Assembly: GCF_012939995.1 (NCBI RefSeq) | Contig: NZ_SPMZ01000028.1 | Span: 22,399 to 86,398, forward strand | Source: Candidatus Competibacter phosphatis | Lineage (GTDB): Bacteria; Pseudomonadota; Gammaproteobacteria; Competibacterales; Competibacteraceae | Direction: 5' to 3' | DNA length: 64,000 nt | In this document: positions 55,857-64,000 of the stretch, piece by piece | Numbering within the stretch: position 1 is the stretch's first letter | Layout: each line of letters begins with the position of its first letter | The notes under the pieces: generated by a model | What the model saw: only the letters and a program-made list of their open reading frames with translations | Databases searched by the model: none | What the model was told of the DNA's origin: nothing | Position numbers and translations under genes: made by a program

Positions 55857-58497
55857 ATGTCTTCGCCTGAATACTCGCCTCTGCTCAAGACGAAGATCAG
55901 CATTCCGCCGCCACGGTCACAATTGGTTTCCCGAAACCGACTGCTGGTGCGCCTGGCGGAAGGCGCGAGCGGGCCACTCACACTCATCTCCGGTCCCGCC
56001 GGCTTTGGTAAGACGACCCTGATCAGCGACTGGATCAGCACCAGCGATGACCACCGCCATGTCGCCTGGTTCTCGCTTGATCAGGATGATAACGATCTCG
56101 TGCGCTTCGTTTCCTATCTGGTCGCTTCCCTGCGGACCGTCGAACCAGGGATCGGACGGGCGCCGCTGTCCTTGCTGGGCTCCCTGCAAACCCCGACGCC
56201 CAAAGCCCTGATGGTCCAGTTGCTCAACGAAATCGTTGACGTATCGACCCCCATCGTGCTGGTTCTGGACGACTATCATATGATTGAAGACCCGGAGATC
56301 GATGCAGCTATAACATTTGCTGTCAATCACTTACCTGAACAACTGCGACTGATCATCGCCACCCGCGAAGAGCCGAAGCTCCCTTTGCCCCGCTGGCGGG
56401 CACTCGATCGCATCACCGAAATCGGTCTGGAGGATTTGCGCTTCTCGGACGAGGAGGCTGCGCTGTTTTTGAACCGGACCATGGGGCTCGAACTCGACGC
56501 CGAGTCGGCGAAGGTGCTGGAGACGCGAACCGAGGGCTGGATCGCAGGGCTCCAGATGGCGGCGCTTTCTCTGCGGGGTCATTTGCGGGTCGAGGGAGTG
56601 AATCATCTTGCGGAGGCCGTGGAGACCTTCAGCGGCGAGCACCGCTATGTGATCGACTACCTGGCGGCGGAAGTGCTTCGTCAACAGCCGGCGGAGATCC
56701 GAGCCTTTCTGCGCCAAACAGCGGTATTGGATCGGCTCTGCGCCTCTCTCTGCGATGCATTGACCGATCGAACAGACAGTAGATTGATCCTGACCCAGCT
56801 CGAACAGGCCAATCTGTTTCTGATCAGACTCGACGACCATCGTCAATGGTACCGCTACCACCAACTCCTCGCCGATTTTCTGCGGGTCGATCTGAGTGCC
56901 GACGAACAAGCGGCACTGCACCGGAAAGCCAGTACCTGGTATGAAGCCAACGGCTTCGGTACCGAAGCGGTCAAACATTCCCTGGCGGCAGGGGACATTT
57001 CCACGACCGTATCATTGATCCGCGCCCATGTGGACGAGATGTTATGTCGGGGCGAGTTCCCTGCGGTGCTGGCCTGGTTGGAGACGCTGCCCGATGGCAC
57101 GATCCGCGCCCATGGCGACCTTGCCGGTTATAAAGCCTGGCTGTTATATCTGCGCGGCCGGATCGAAGAGGCCGAGGCGTATTCCCCATCCGCCCACACG
57201 GCCGAGCACGCCGACATTCCCTCCACGCATCAAGCGACGCTGTTGGCCTTCCAGGCATTCCTGGCCATCAATCGGGGCAACCCGGAAAAAGCCGTGGCAC
57301 TCGCTCGGCAAGCCCTGGACGAACTACGCGAAAGCGGGTCCTTCTTCCACACCTGTGCACTCAGCCTGCTGGGCCATGCGCAACGCCTCTCCGGCGATCG
57401 GAAAACGGCCATCGAAACGCTCAGTCAAGCCGTGCGGCTCGGTCAGAAGCTCGGCAACCACTTAATCACCCTGGACGCGCTCGGTAATCTGGCGCCGCTG
57501 ATGTATGCCCAGGGCCGTTTACGGGAGGCGATGCTGCTTTGCTGCGAGAACGTCGAGCGTTACGTGGATGTCCGAGGCAAGCCGCTAGCGGTCGCCGGCC
57601 TGGTCTACGTACCGCTGGGTGTATTTTTTTTACGAAGTCAACGACTTGGAGTCGTCCCGGCGGAATCTGATCACCGGCATCGCTCTCTGTCAGCAGTTGG
57701 GAATGGTCTATTACACCTTGATGGGTCAACGGTCGCTCGCCAAATTACAACATGTCAGCGGCGAGCGCGAAGCGGCCTGGGATACGTTGACGGCGGCACG
57801 GCGACTCGCCGAAAAATCCGAAAATCCCCGGCGCTGGCGGTTGATAGACGCCGCCGCCGCCGAACTACAATTGCGCGAGGGAAACGTCGCGGCGGCCGCG
57901 CGAACCCTGGAGAAGGCGGCTATCTCGGCCGAATCCCATTCCGAGTTTGAACGCTTGGTCTATGCGCGCCTGCTGCTGGCGCAAGGTCAACCGCGGACAG
58001 CGGAGCGGGTCCTCAATGGTCTTGAAACGGCGGCGGTCAAAGAGGAACGGAATGGCAGTCTGATCACCGTTTACGTGCTGCAGGCGCTGTGCAAACGGGC
58101 CGCCGGCAACCGAGCCGCCGCTCTGGACCGGTTGGGACAGGCACTCTCTCTGGCCACCTCGCCCGGGTACCGGCGGGTTTTTCTCGACGAGGGTCCGGCC
58201 GTGGCCGCGCTGCTACCGCAACTGCGCCATGTGGCGCCCGCTTTCGTCATCGAGCTCTTGCAAGCTTTTCCCCACGAAGCCGCGCCCGCGCCGGAGGGTC
58301 TGGCGGGACCGGTCAGCAAAACCCAATTCGAGATCCTGCGCCTGTTGGATTTCGGCCTCACCAATCAGGAAATCGCCGATAAGCTGGGGATTTCCATCGG
58401 CACCGCCAAGTGGCATTTGCACCAGATCTTCGGCAAACTACAGGCGCGCAACCGCACCGAAGCGGTCACCAAAGCCCGCGAACAGGGGTTGCTGTAA
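55857..58497 (+). CDS. MalT-type LuxR-family regulator (STAND ATPase), one frameshift
   Basis: About 879 residues when corrected. N-terminal STAND NTPase with P-loop ISGPAGFGKTTLISDW and Walker B VLVLDDYHMIEDP, TPR-like middle (about 400–780) and a C-terminal LuxR helix-turn-helix (ILRLLDFGLTNQEIADKLGI followed by GTAKWHLHQIFGKL). MalT-like proteins bind an inducer through the TPR part and oligomerise with ATP to activate transcription. At the T8 run 57624–57631 one T is extra: with seven the protein reads GVFFYEVNDLESS and continues to 58497; as written the first frame ends at 57950. The next genes (MaoC, acyl-CoA ligase, ETF, acyl-CoA dehydrogenase) suggest it controls fatty-acid use. Confidence 0.88.
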
Positions 58498-58527
58498 TCC
58501 GTTCCAACTCCCACCCAACCCATCGCA

Positions 58528-58543
58528 CCTATCGAATGATAGG
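58528..58543. promoter_or_regulatory. Operator copy 1: CCTATC-N4-GATAGG
   Basis: Perfect six-base inverted repeat with a four-base spacer, 31 bases after the MalT-type gene. A third half-site GCCTATC follows at 58549, so GATAGGC and GCCTATC form a second overlapping dyad. The same 6-4-6 element recurs at 58701. Confidence 0.6.
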
Positions 58544-58700
58544 CAATGGCCTATCTCCGAACATCCACAGTTCTGAGCGCCAACCATCTGATCCTATTAC
58601 GCATCCGCGCTAGGAACAGCTTCGCGCGGCGGCTATTGTCGGGCTTTTCAAATCGGGCTGCGTAGTCCCCAAATCCCTAACTCATCCCCAACCCCTAATG

Positions 58701-58716
58701 CCTATCCACCGATAGG
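58701..58716. promoter_or_regulatory. Operator copy 2: CCTATC-N4-GATAGG
   Basis: Same inverted repeat and spacing as at 58528, 173 bases away, and 71 bases before the MaoC start codon. Position suits an activator or repressor of the fatty-acid operon, most simply the adjacent MalT-type regulator. Confidence 0.6.
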
Positions 58717-58787
58717 TGAGCTTCTCCCTCGCGCGTCTACAGTGTTACGACGTAATTGATAACCCGTTCAGATCAAGAGGTAAGGAG

Positions 58788-59255
58788 ATGGCTCTAGCAA
58801 ACTACAGCATCGCGACGATCAGCGAATTCGTCGGTCGTGAGCTGGGGGTTTCGGACTGGATCGAAATCGGCCAGGCGCGTATCGATCAATTCGCCGAATG
58901 CACCGGCGATCGCCAATGGATTCATGTCGATCGGGAACGGGCGGCCAAGGAGAGTCCCTATGGCGGAACGATCGCTCATGGCTTTTTGTGTCTATCGCTG
59001 ATTGCCATCACCCAGTTCGATCTCGGTATCGCTCCGCCAGGCACGGGCCAAGTGCTCAATTACGGACTCGACCGGGTACGTTTCATGGCTCCCGTCAAGG
59101 CCGGCGCCCGGGTGCGCAATCGCGTGGAATTGCTGACGGTGGAAACCAAGGGACCGGGCCGCGTCCTGATCAAGACCCGCAATACCATCGCCATCGAAGG
59201 CGAAGACAAACCGGCTTTGGTCGCCGAACTGCTGACGATGCTCATCGCCTCTTGA
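58788..59255 (+). CDS. MaoC-like enoyl-CoA hydratase
   Basis: 155 residues, hotdog fold. The hydratase motif is CTGDRQWIHVDRERAA with the catalytic Asp and His, followed by SPYGGTIAHGFLCLSLIA. In R-specific hydratases the motif has NP where this has QW. It would hydrate enoyl-CoA to 3-hydroxyacyl-CoA, feeding beta-oxidation or polyhydroxyalkanoate synthesis. GAGGT seven bases before the ATG decides the start. First intact gene behind the twin operators. Confidence 0.92.
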   Translation: MALANYSIATISEFVGRELGVSDWIEIGQARIDQFAECTGDRQWIHVDRERAAKESPYGGTIAHGFLCLSLIAITQFDLGIAPPGTGQVLNYGLDRVRFMAPVKAGARVRNRVELLTVETKGPGRVLIKTRNTIAIEGEDKPALVAELLTMLIAS

Positions 59256-59360
59256 TCGGGAAGACATCATGGCCGCCGACAACGGTCGAGGCGACCATGG
59301 GCTGCCAAACCCTAATCCTGTCGTTGGCTTAAGCCGCGAGAAGAGCACCGAAACAACCTT

Positions 59361-59678
59361 TTGGCTTGCCTTGCAAGTTGCTTGGCGGTCTACAAGCAGC
59401 TAATCGCAAAGCATTTTCGCAAGACGATCGTATTGGGCGCCGAAATCATGGGGGTGGCGATCGTCGCCCATCTCACTAACACCGATGTACCGGTGCCGCT
59501 GTTCGATCCACCGACCCAGGAGGGCGAAACCAATGGCTTCGTCCGACAGGCGCTCGACCGCCTGAAGCCACTTGCACGCGACCTGTTCAGAGTCGTCCGA
59601 TCGGACGGCCTGAGCGACGGGCTTATCCGAAACCTTATAGGGTGCAGGTCACCTATTTATCCCCATTCGATGGTGTGA
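59361..59678 (+). pseudogene. Remnant of 3-hydroxyacyl-CoA dehydrogenase (N-terminal NAD-binding part)
   Basis: A 105-codon frame. Its middle, RKTIVLGAEIMGVAIVAHLT followed by NTDVPVPLFDPPTQEGETNG and FVRQALDRLKPLA, matches the start of FadB/FadJ-type dehydrogenases (normally VLGAGVMGAQIAAHL and so on). The GxGxxG motif is damaged (Gly to Glu) and the homology stops after about 60 residues, against 700–800 in the full protein. The first 20 and last 25 codons are unrelated. It lies between the MaoC and acyl-CoA ligase genes, where a beta-oxidation dehydrogenase would fit. Confidence 0.65.
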
Positions 59679-59698
59679 AACGAGAGAGGACAACAACA

Positions 59699-61339
59699 AT
59701 GACTAACAACATCATAAACAAGACCCCATCGGCTTACGCTTACCCGCTGCTGATCAAAAATCTGCTGGCTAATCCGCTGCGCCAGTTTCCTAATCAGGAA
59801 ATCGTTTACGGCGATTTCAAACGCCAGACCTATCGGGAGATGGGCGAACGCATCCACCGCTTGGCCAACGGTCTGGCCGGATTGGGCGTCAAACCTGGAG
59901 ATACCGTGGCGGTCATGGATTGGGACAGTCACCGTTATCTGGAATGTTTCTTCGCCATCCCGATGATGGGCGCGGTGCTGCACACCGTGAACATCCGACT
60001 GTCACCGGAGCAGATTCTCTACACCATCAATCACGCCGAGGACGACGTGATCCTGGTCAACACCGAGTTCCTGCCGGTCCTGGAAGCCATCCGCGACCGG
60101 ATCGAACCCGTCAAGAAATTGGTATTGCTCAACGATGCCGATCAGCCTCCGGCAACCTCGCTAAACATTGACACCGAGTACGAAGCGCTGCTGGCCGCCA
60201 GCGATCCCAATTACCCGTTCGCGGATTTCTCGGAAGACACCCGCGCCACCACGTTCTACACCACCGGCACCACCGGCCTGCCCAAGGGTGTGTATTTCAG
60301 CCACCGGCAACTGGTGTTGCATACCTTTAGCGTGATGACAGCGCTGACAGGGAGCCGACAAGGCATTACCCGCAACGATGTGTATCTGCCGATCACCCCG
60401 ATGTTCCACGTTCACGCCTGGGGCGTCCCCTATATCGCCACGGTGATGGGCGTGAAACAGATCTATCCGGGCCGCTACGTACCGGCTCACCTGCTACGCC
60501 TGATTCAGCGGGAACAAGTGACCTTTTCCCACTGTGTGCCAACCATCCTGCAAATGCTGCTCGCCAGTCCGGTCGTGAACGAGGTCGATCTGTCGCGTTG
60601 GAAGGTGATCATCGGCGGGTCGGCGTTGTCGCCAACCTTGGCTCAGCAGGCCCGCGCCCGAGGCGTGGACGTATTCACTGCCTACGGCATGTCGGAAACC
60701 TGCCCGATTCTGACCTTGGCGCAACTCAAACCGCACATGCTGGACTGGGACGAGGAACGGCAACTGGACATCCGCTGCAAGACCGGTTTGCCGGTGCCAC
60801 TGGTCGAGCTACGCGTGGTGGACGAGGAGATGAACGATTTGCCGCACGATGGGAAGACGCCGGGCGAAGTGGTGGTCCGCGCGCCCTGGTTGACTCAGGG
60901 TTATCTCAAGGACCCCAGGAATTCCGAAGCGTTGTGGCACGGCGGCTATCTGCACACCGGCGACATCGGTGTGATCGACGAGGAGGGCTATCTCAAGATC
61001 ACCGACCGGCTGAAGGATGTGATCAAGACCGGTGGCGAGTGGGTCTCTTCGCTGGAACTGGAAAACCTCATTCTCAAACATCCCGCGATCGAAGAAGCCG
61101 CGGTGATCGGCGTGCCCGATCCCAAGTGGGGCGAACGGCCGCTGGCGGTGGTCGTCCGTAAGGACGGACAGGAGGTCGGCGAGACCGATATCAAGGCTCT
61201 GCTCCAGGACTTCGCCGCCAAGGGCATCATTTCCAAGTACGGGGTCCCGGATCGCGTGGTCTTCGTGGACGTATTGCCCAAAACCAGCGTCGGCAAGCTC
61301 GACAAAAAGGTGATGCGCGCGCAATACACGGTCGAATAG
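59699..61339 (+). CDS. Fatty-acid–CoA ligase (AMP-forming)
   Basis: 546 residues of the ANL superfamily: P-loop TTFYTTGTTGLPKGVYFSHR, then PMFHVHAWGVPY, AYGMSETCPIL, HTGDIGVIDEEGYLKITDR, and the catalytic Lys near the end in LPKTSVGKLDKKVMR. It activates medium- or long-chain fatty acids to acyl-CoA via acyl-AMP in the cytoplasm. GAGAGGA eight bases before the ATG supports the start; the frame upstream to 59642 is unused. Next to ETF and acyl-CoA dehydrogenase genes. Confidence 0.93.
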   Translation: MTNNIINKTPSAYAYPLLIKNLLANPLRQFPNQEIVYGDFKRQTYREMGERIHRLANGLAGLGVKPGDTVAVMDWDSHRYLECFFAIPMMGAVLHTVNIRLSPEQILYTINHAEDDVILVNTEFLPVLEAIRDRIEPVKKLVLLNDADQPPATSLNIDTEYEALLAASDPNYPFADFSEDTRATTFYTTGTTGLPKGVYFSHRQLVLHTFSVMTALTGSRQGITRNDVYLPITPMFHVHAWGVPYIATVMGVKQIYPGRYVPAHLLRLIQREQVTFSHCVPTILQMLLASPVVNEVDLSRWKVIIGGSALSPTLAQQARARGVDVFTAYGMSETCPILTLAQLKPHMLDWDEERQLDIRCKTGLPVPLVELRVVDEEMNDLPHDGKTPGEVVVRAPWLTQGYLKDPRNSEALWHGGYLHTGDIGVIDEEGYLKITDRLKDVIKTGGEWVSSLELENLILKHPAIEEAAVIGVPDPKWGERPLAVVVRKDGQEVGETDIKALLQDFAAKGIISKYGVPDRVVFVDVLPKTSVGKLDKKVMRAQYTVE

Positions 61340-61462
61340 CGGGCCTGCCTGGGGAAATAACGAAAGGCTTCACTGAACTGGCAACGATCGCGGGGACAAC
61401 CCCAAGCCAACGATAGCAGAACGAAGCCTACTCAATAACCAGATGAATACAGAAGGATTGCC

Positions 61463-62212
61463 ATGAAAATTCTCGTCACCGTGAAGCGGGTGGTCGACTA
61501 CAACGTCAAGGTTCACCCCAAGGCGGACGGCTCCGGCGTGGAGACCGCCAACATCAAGATGAGCATGAACCCTTTCGATGAAATCGCCGTGGAAGAAGCG
61601 GTGCGGCTGCAAGAATCGGGCAAGGCAACGGAGATTGTCGCTGTCTCCATCGGCGTCAGCCAGTGTCAGGAGGTGCTGCGCACGGCGCTCGCCATGGGTG
61701 CCGACCGGGCCGTCCTGGTCGAGACCGACGCCATACTCGAACCGCTGATGGTCGCCAAGTTGCTGGAAGCCTTGGTCGAGCGCGAGCAGCCGGACCTGGT
61801 GATTCTTGGCAAACAGGCCATCGACGACGACTGCAATCAGACCGGGCAGATGCTGGCGGCGCTGCTCGGCTGGGGGCAAGGCACTTTCGCCTCCAAGCTC
61901 ACACTGGGCGAACAGGAAATCGAGGTCACCCGCGAGATCGACGGCGGGCTGGAAACCGTGGCGCTCAAGCTACCGACGGTGGTGACCGCCGACTTGCGGC
62001 TCAACGAACCCCGCTACGTCAAGCTGCCCAACATCATGAAGGCCAAGAAAAAGCCATTGGAGACGCTCAGCCCAGGCGATCTGGGTGTCGTGCCGATGAC
62101 ACAACTGACCACGCTCAAGGTGGCCGAACCGCCCAAACGCGAAGCCGGCATCAAGGTGGCCGATGCGGCGGAACTCGTCGCCAAACTCCGAAACGACGTC
62201 AAGGCGATTTGA
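61463..62212 (+). CDS. etfB: Electron transfer flavoprotein, beta subunit
   Basis: 249 residues with the ETF-beta text: [59 protein letters not shown] and the AMP-binding C-terminal [20 protein letters not shown]. With EtfA it carries electrons from acyl-CoA dehydrogenases to the quinone pool. The EtfA gene starts one base after its stop. Confidence 0.96.
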   Translation: MKILVTVKRVVDYNVKVHPKADGSGVETANIKMSMNPFDEIAVEEAVRLQESGKATEIVAVSIGVSQCQEVLRTALAMGADRAVLVETDAILEPLMVAKLLEALVEREQPDLVILGKQAIDDDCNQTGQMLAALLGWGQGTFASKLTLGEQEIEVTREIDGGLETVALKLPTVVTADLRLNEPRYVKLPNIMKAKKKPLETLSPGDLGVVPMTQLTTLKVAEPPKREAGIKVADAAELVAKLRNDVKAI

Positions 62213-62213
62213 T

Positions 62214-63167
62214 ATGAAAAACATATTGGTCATTGCGGAACACGATCACGCCACGCTGAAAGCGGCCACCCTGAATACGGTCACCGCCGCGCGGAACATC
62301 GGCGGCGAAATCCACATGCTGGTGGCGGGAAGCGACTGCGCCGGCGCGGCCACGGCCAGCGCCAAGATCCCTGGGATCGCCAAAGTGCTGCAGGTGGACG
62401 CCGACCACTACGCTCATCACTTTGCCGAAGACCTCGCGGTGCTGATCGCCGGGCTCGCCAACAAGGATTACGGTCATGTGTTGGCGCCAGCCACCTCCTT
62501 CGGCAAGAACCTGATGCCGCGCGTGGCGGCACTGCTTGGCGTTACCCAACTGTCCGACATCGTCGGCGTGGAGAACGCCGACACTTTCGTCCGTCCGATC
62601 TACGCCGGCAGCCTGTTGGCCACGGTACAGTGCAGCGCCCCGATCAAAGCGATGACGGTGCGCGGTACCGCCTTTGCGGCAGCCGCCAGCGAGGGCGGTA
62701 CTGCATCGATCGAAACGGTGCCGCCGGCGGTGCCTTTGGGCGTGACCCGCTTTATCGGTCAGGAGCTGACCAAGTCCGAGCGCCCCGAGTTGACCGCCGC
62801 CCGGATCGTCGTCTCCGGTGGTCGCGGCATGGGTTCGAGCGAGGGCTTCAAGCTGCTGGAAGACATCGCCGACCAGCTCGGCGCGGCGGTGGGCGCCTCC
62901 CGCGCGGCGGTGGACGCCGGCTTCGTGCCCAACGACTGCCAGATTGGCCAGACCGGCAAGATCATCGCGCCCGAACTCTATATCGCCGCGGGTATTTCCG
63001 GCGCCATCCAGCACCTGGCCGGGATGAAGGACAGCAAAATCATCGTCGCCATCAACAAGGACGAAGAGGCCCCGATCTTTCAGATCGCCGATTACGGCAT
63101 CGTCGGCGATTTATTCAAGGTACTCCCCGAACTGTCCGCCGAACTGGACAAACTCCCACCCGCCTGA
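62214..63167 (+). CDS. etfA: Electron transfer flavoprotein, alpha subunit
   Basis: 317 residues: [40 protein letters not shown], and the FAD-binding C-terminal part [72 protein letters not shown] sits in this subunit. Coupled to etfB and followed 11 bases later by the acyl-CoA dehydrogenase gene. Confidence 0.97.
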   Translation: MKNILVIAEHDHATLKAATLNTVTAARNIGGEIHMLVAGSDCAGAATASAKIPGIAKVLQVDADHYAHHFAEDLAVLIAGLANKDYGHVLAPATSFGKNLMPRVAALLGVTQLSDIVGVENADTFVRPIYAGSLLATVQCSAPIKAMTVRGTAFAAAASEGGTASIETVPPAVPLGVTRFIGQELTKSERPELTAARIVVSGGRGMGSSEGFKLLEDIADQLGAAVGASRAAVDAGFVPNDCQIGQTGKIIAPELYIAAGISGAIQHLAGMKDSKIIVAINKDEEAPIFQIADYGIVGDLFKVLPELSAELDKLPPA

Positions 63168-63178
63168 GGAGGCAACTC

Positions 63179-64000
63179 ATGACGACTTATTTTGCACCGA
63201 CCCGCGACATGCGGTTTGTGATCGAGGAGCTGGCCGGTCTGGATCAGTTGACCCGCTTGCCGGGTTACGAGGACGCAACGCCGGATCTGGTCGAAGCGGT
63301 TCTGGACGAAGCGGCCAAACTGGCCAACGAGGTACTGGCTCCGCTCAACAAAACCGGTGACGTGCAAGGCGTGCGTCTGGAAGCCGGCGGCGTGCTTGCC
63401 GCCGACGGTTTCAAGGCAGCTTATCAACAATTTGTGGAAGGCGGCTGGAACGGCATCAGCGGTGCCCCCGACCATGGCGGTCAGGGTCTGCCGGAGCTGG
63501 TGCTGACGGCAACGATGGAAATGTGGAACGCAGCAAACATGTCCTTTGCCCTGTGCCCCTTGCTGAACGCCGGCGCGACCGAAGCGCTCAAACAGCACGG
63601 TTCGGATGCACTGAAGACACAGTATCTACCGAACATGGTCAGCGGCGCGTGGACCGGTACCATGAATCTGACCGAGCCGCAGGCCGGCTCCGACCTGTCG
63701 GCGGTACGCGCCAAGGCGGTACCCGAGGCCGATCATTACCGGCTGTATGGCCAGAAAATATTCATTACCTGGGGCGACCACGACCTGACCGATAACGTGG
63801 TGCATCTGGTGCTGGCGCGCACCCCGGATGCACCCGAGGGCGTCAAAGGCATCTCGTTGTTCCTGGTCCCCAAGTTTCTGGTCAATGCCGATAGTTCGCT
63901 CGGTCAACGCAACGATGTTCAGTGTGTGTCCATCGAGCACAAGCTGGGCATCCACGCCAGCCCCACCTGCGTGATGAGCTTCGGCGACCAGGACGGCGCA
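63179..64000 (+). CDS. Acyl-CoA dehydrogenase, N-terminal part (runs off the window)
   Basis: 274 codons present. It is of the longer (about 600-residue) acyl-CoA dehydrogenase class with an N-terminal extension (YFAPTRDMRFVIEELAGLDQ), followed by GISGAPDHGGQGLPELVLTA, GTMNLTEPQAGSDLSAVRAK and IFITWGDHDLTDNVVHLVLA. It oxidises acyl-CoA to enoyl-CoA and passes electrons to the ETF encoded just upstream. CTGAGGAGG before the ATG is a strong ribosome-binding site. Confidence 0.93.
   Translation, partial: MTTYFAPTRDMRFVIEELAGLDQLTRLPGYEDATPDLVEAVLDEAAKLANEVLAPLNKTGDVQGVRLEAGGVLAADGFKAAYQQFVEGGWNGISGAPDHGGQGLPELVLTATMEMWNAANMSFALCPLLNAGATEALKQHGSDALKTQYLPNMVSGAWTGTMNLTEPQAGSDLSAVRAKAVPEADHYRLYGQKIFITWGDHDLTDNVVHLVLARTPDAPEGVKGISLFLVPKFLVNADSSLGQRNDVQCVSIEHKLGIHASPTCVMSFGDQDGA

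Overview
The window is about 62% G+C bacterial DNA from a gammaproteobacterium. The gene content would suit the Competibacter/Contendobacter or Thiotrichales-like lineages (CheB–CheR–PAS hybrid, PilZ, DUF4124, YgiM-like SH3 protein, very large NAD-glutamate dehydrogenase, MalT-type regulator of fatty-acid genes). That placement is an inference from gene families; there is no rRNA or tRNA gene, CRISPR array, insertion sequence or prophage that I can support.

Layout. 1–6.8 kb (minus): a Pat/YfiQ-like acyl-CoA synthetase/GNAT protein, a lone receiver domain and a CheB–CheR–PAS protein cut by the window start. 6.9–12.8 kb: DOMON-like protein, PQQ-type sugar dehydrogenase, DUF4921 (GalT-like), an unknown secreted protein, and a YgiM-like SH3 protein. 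13–18.6 kb: small metabolic and stress genes (2-hydroxychromene-2-carboxylate isomerase, LysR regulator, DUF1127, glutathione transferase, phosphatase, DUF4019, ornithine decarboxylase-like enzyme). 18.7–21.9 kb (minus): a compact cassette of a J-domain pseudokinase, a vWA protein and a divergent adenylosuccinate-synthetase paralogue behind an AT-rich promoter. 22–30 kb: secreted Ig-like protein, PaaI thioesterase, PilZ, DUF4124, and a four-gene YbhGFSR-type ABC exporter operon. 30–37 kb: dienelactone hydrolase, hemerythrin-like protein, and an isoquinoline-1-oxidoreductase-type molybdoenzyme with its XdhC and MocA maturation proteins. 37.5–46.6 kb: NAD-glutamate dehydrogenase, DUF924 with a tiny deleted copy, glycerate kinase, alanyl-tRNA editing protein.

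46.8–55.4 kb is the most unusual region: a Trypco2 gene with an in-frame TAG, a trypsin-like protease, a MoxR AAA ATPase, a long protein with a degenerate vWA-like region and two formylglycine-generating-enzyme-like (C-type-lectin fold) domains, an Rpn nuclease with a frame-switching repeat, and a third FGE-like protein. It looks like an NTP-dependent biological-conflict system of the MoxR–vWA class; its three FGE-like C-termini differ in exactly the segment that diversity-generating retroelements mutate in other proteins of this fold.

55.9–64 kb is a fatty-acid module: a MalT/LuxR regulator, a MaoC hydratase, a hydroxyacyl-CoA dehydrogenase remnant, acyl-CoA ligase, EtfB, EtfA and an acyl-CoA dehydrogenase running off the end. 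Two identical inverted-repeat operators sit between the regulator and the MaoC gene.

A caution for all users: at least six genes are broken by one-base indels, mostly an extra base in a homopolymer (2797, 4269, 51497, 51946, 57624, and the repeat at 54116; also one missing base near 12415). Each is restored by a single-base correction, so many may be assembly errors rather than pseudogenes.
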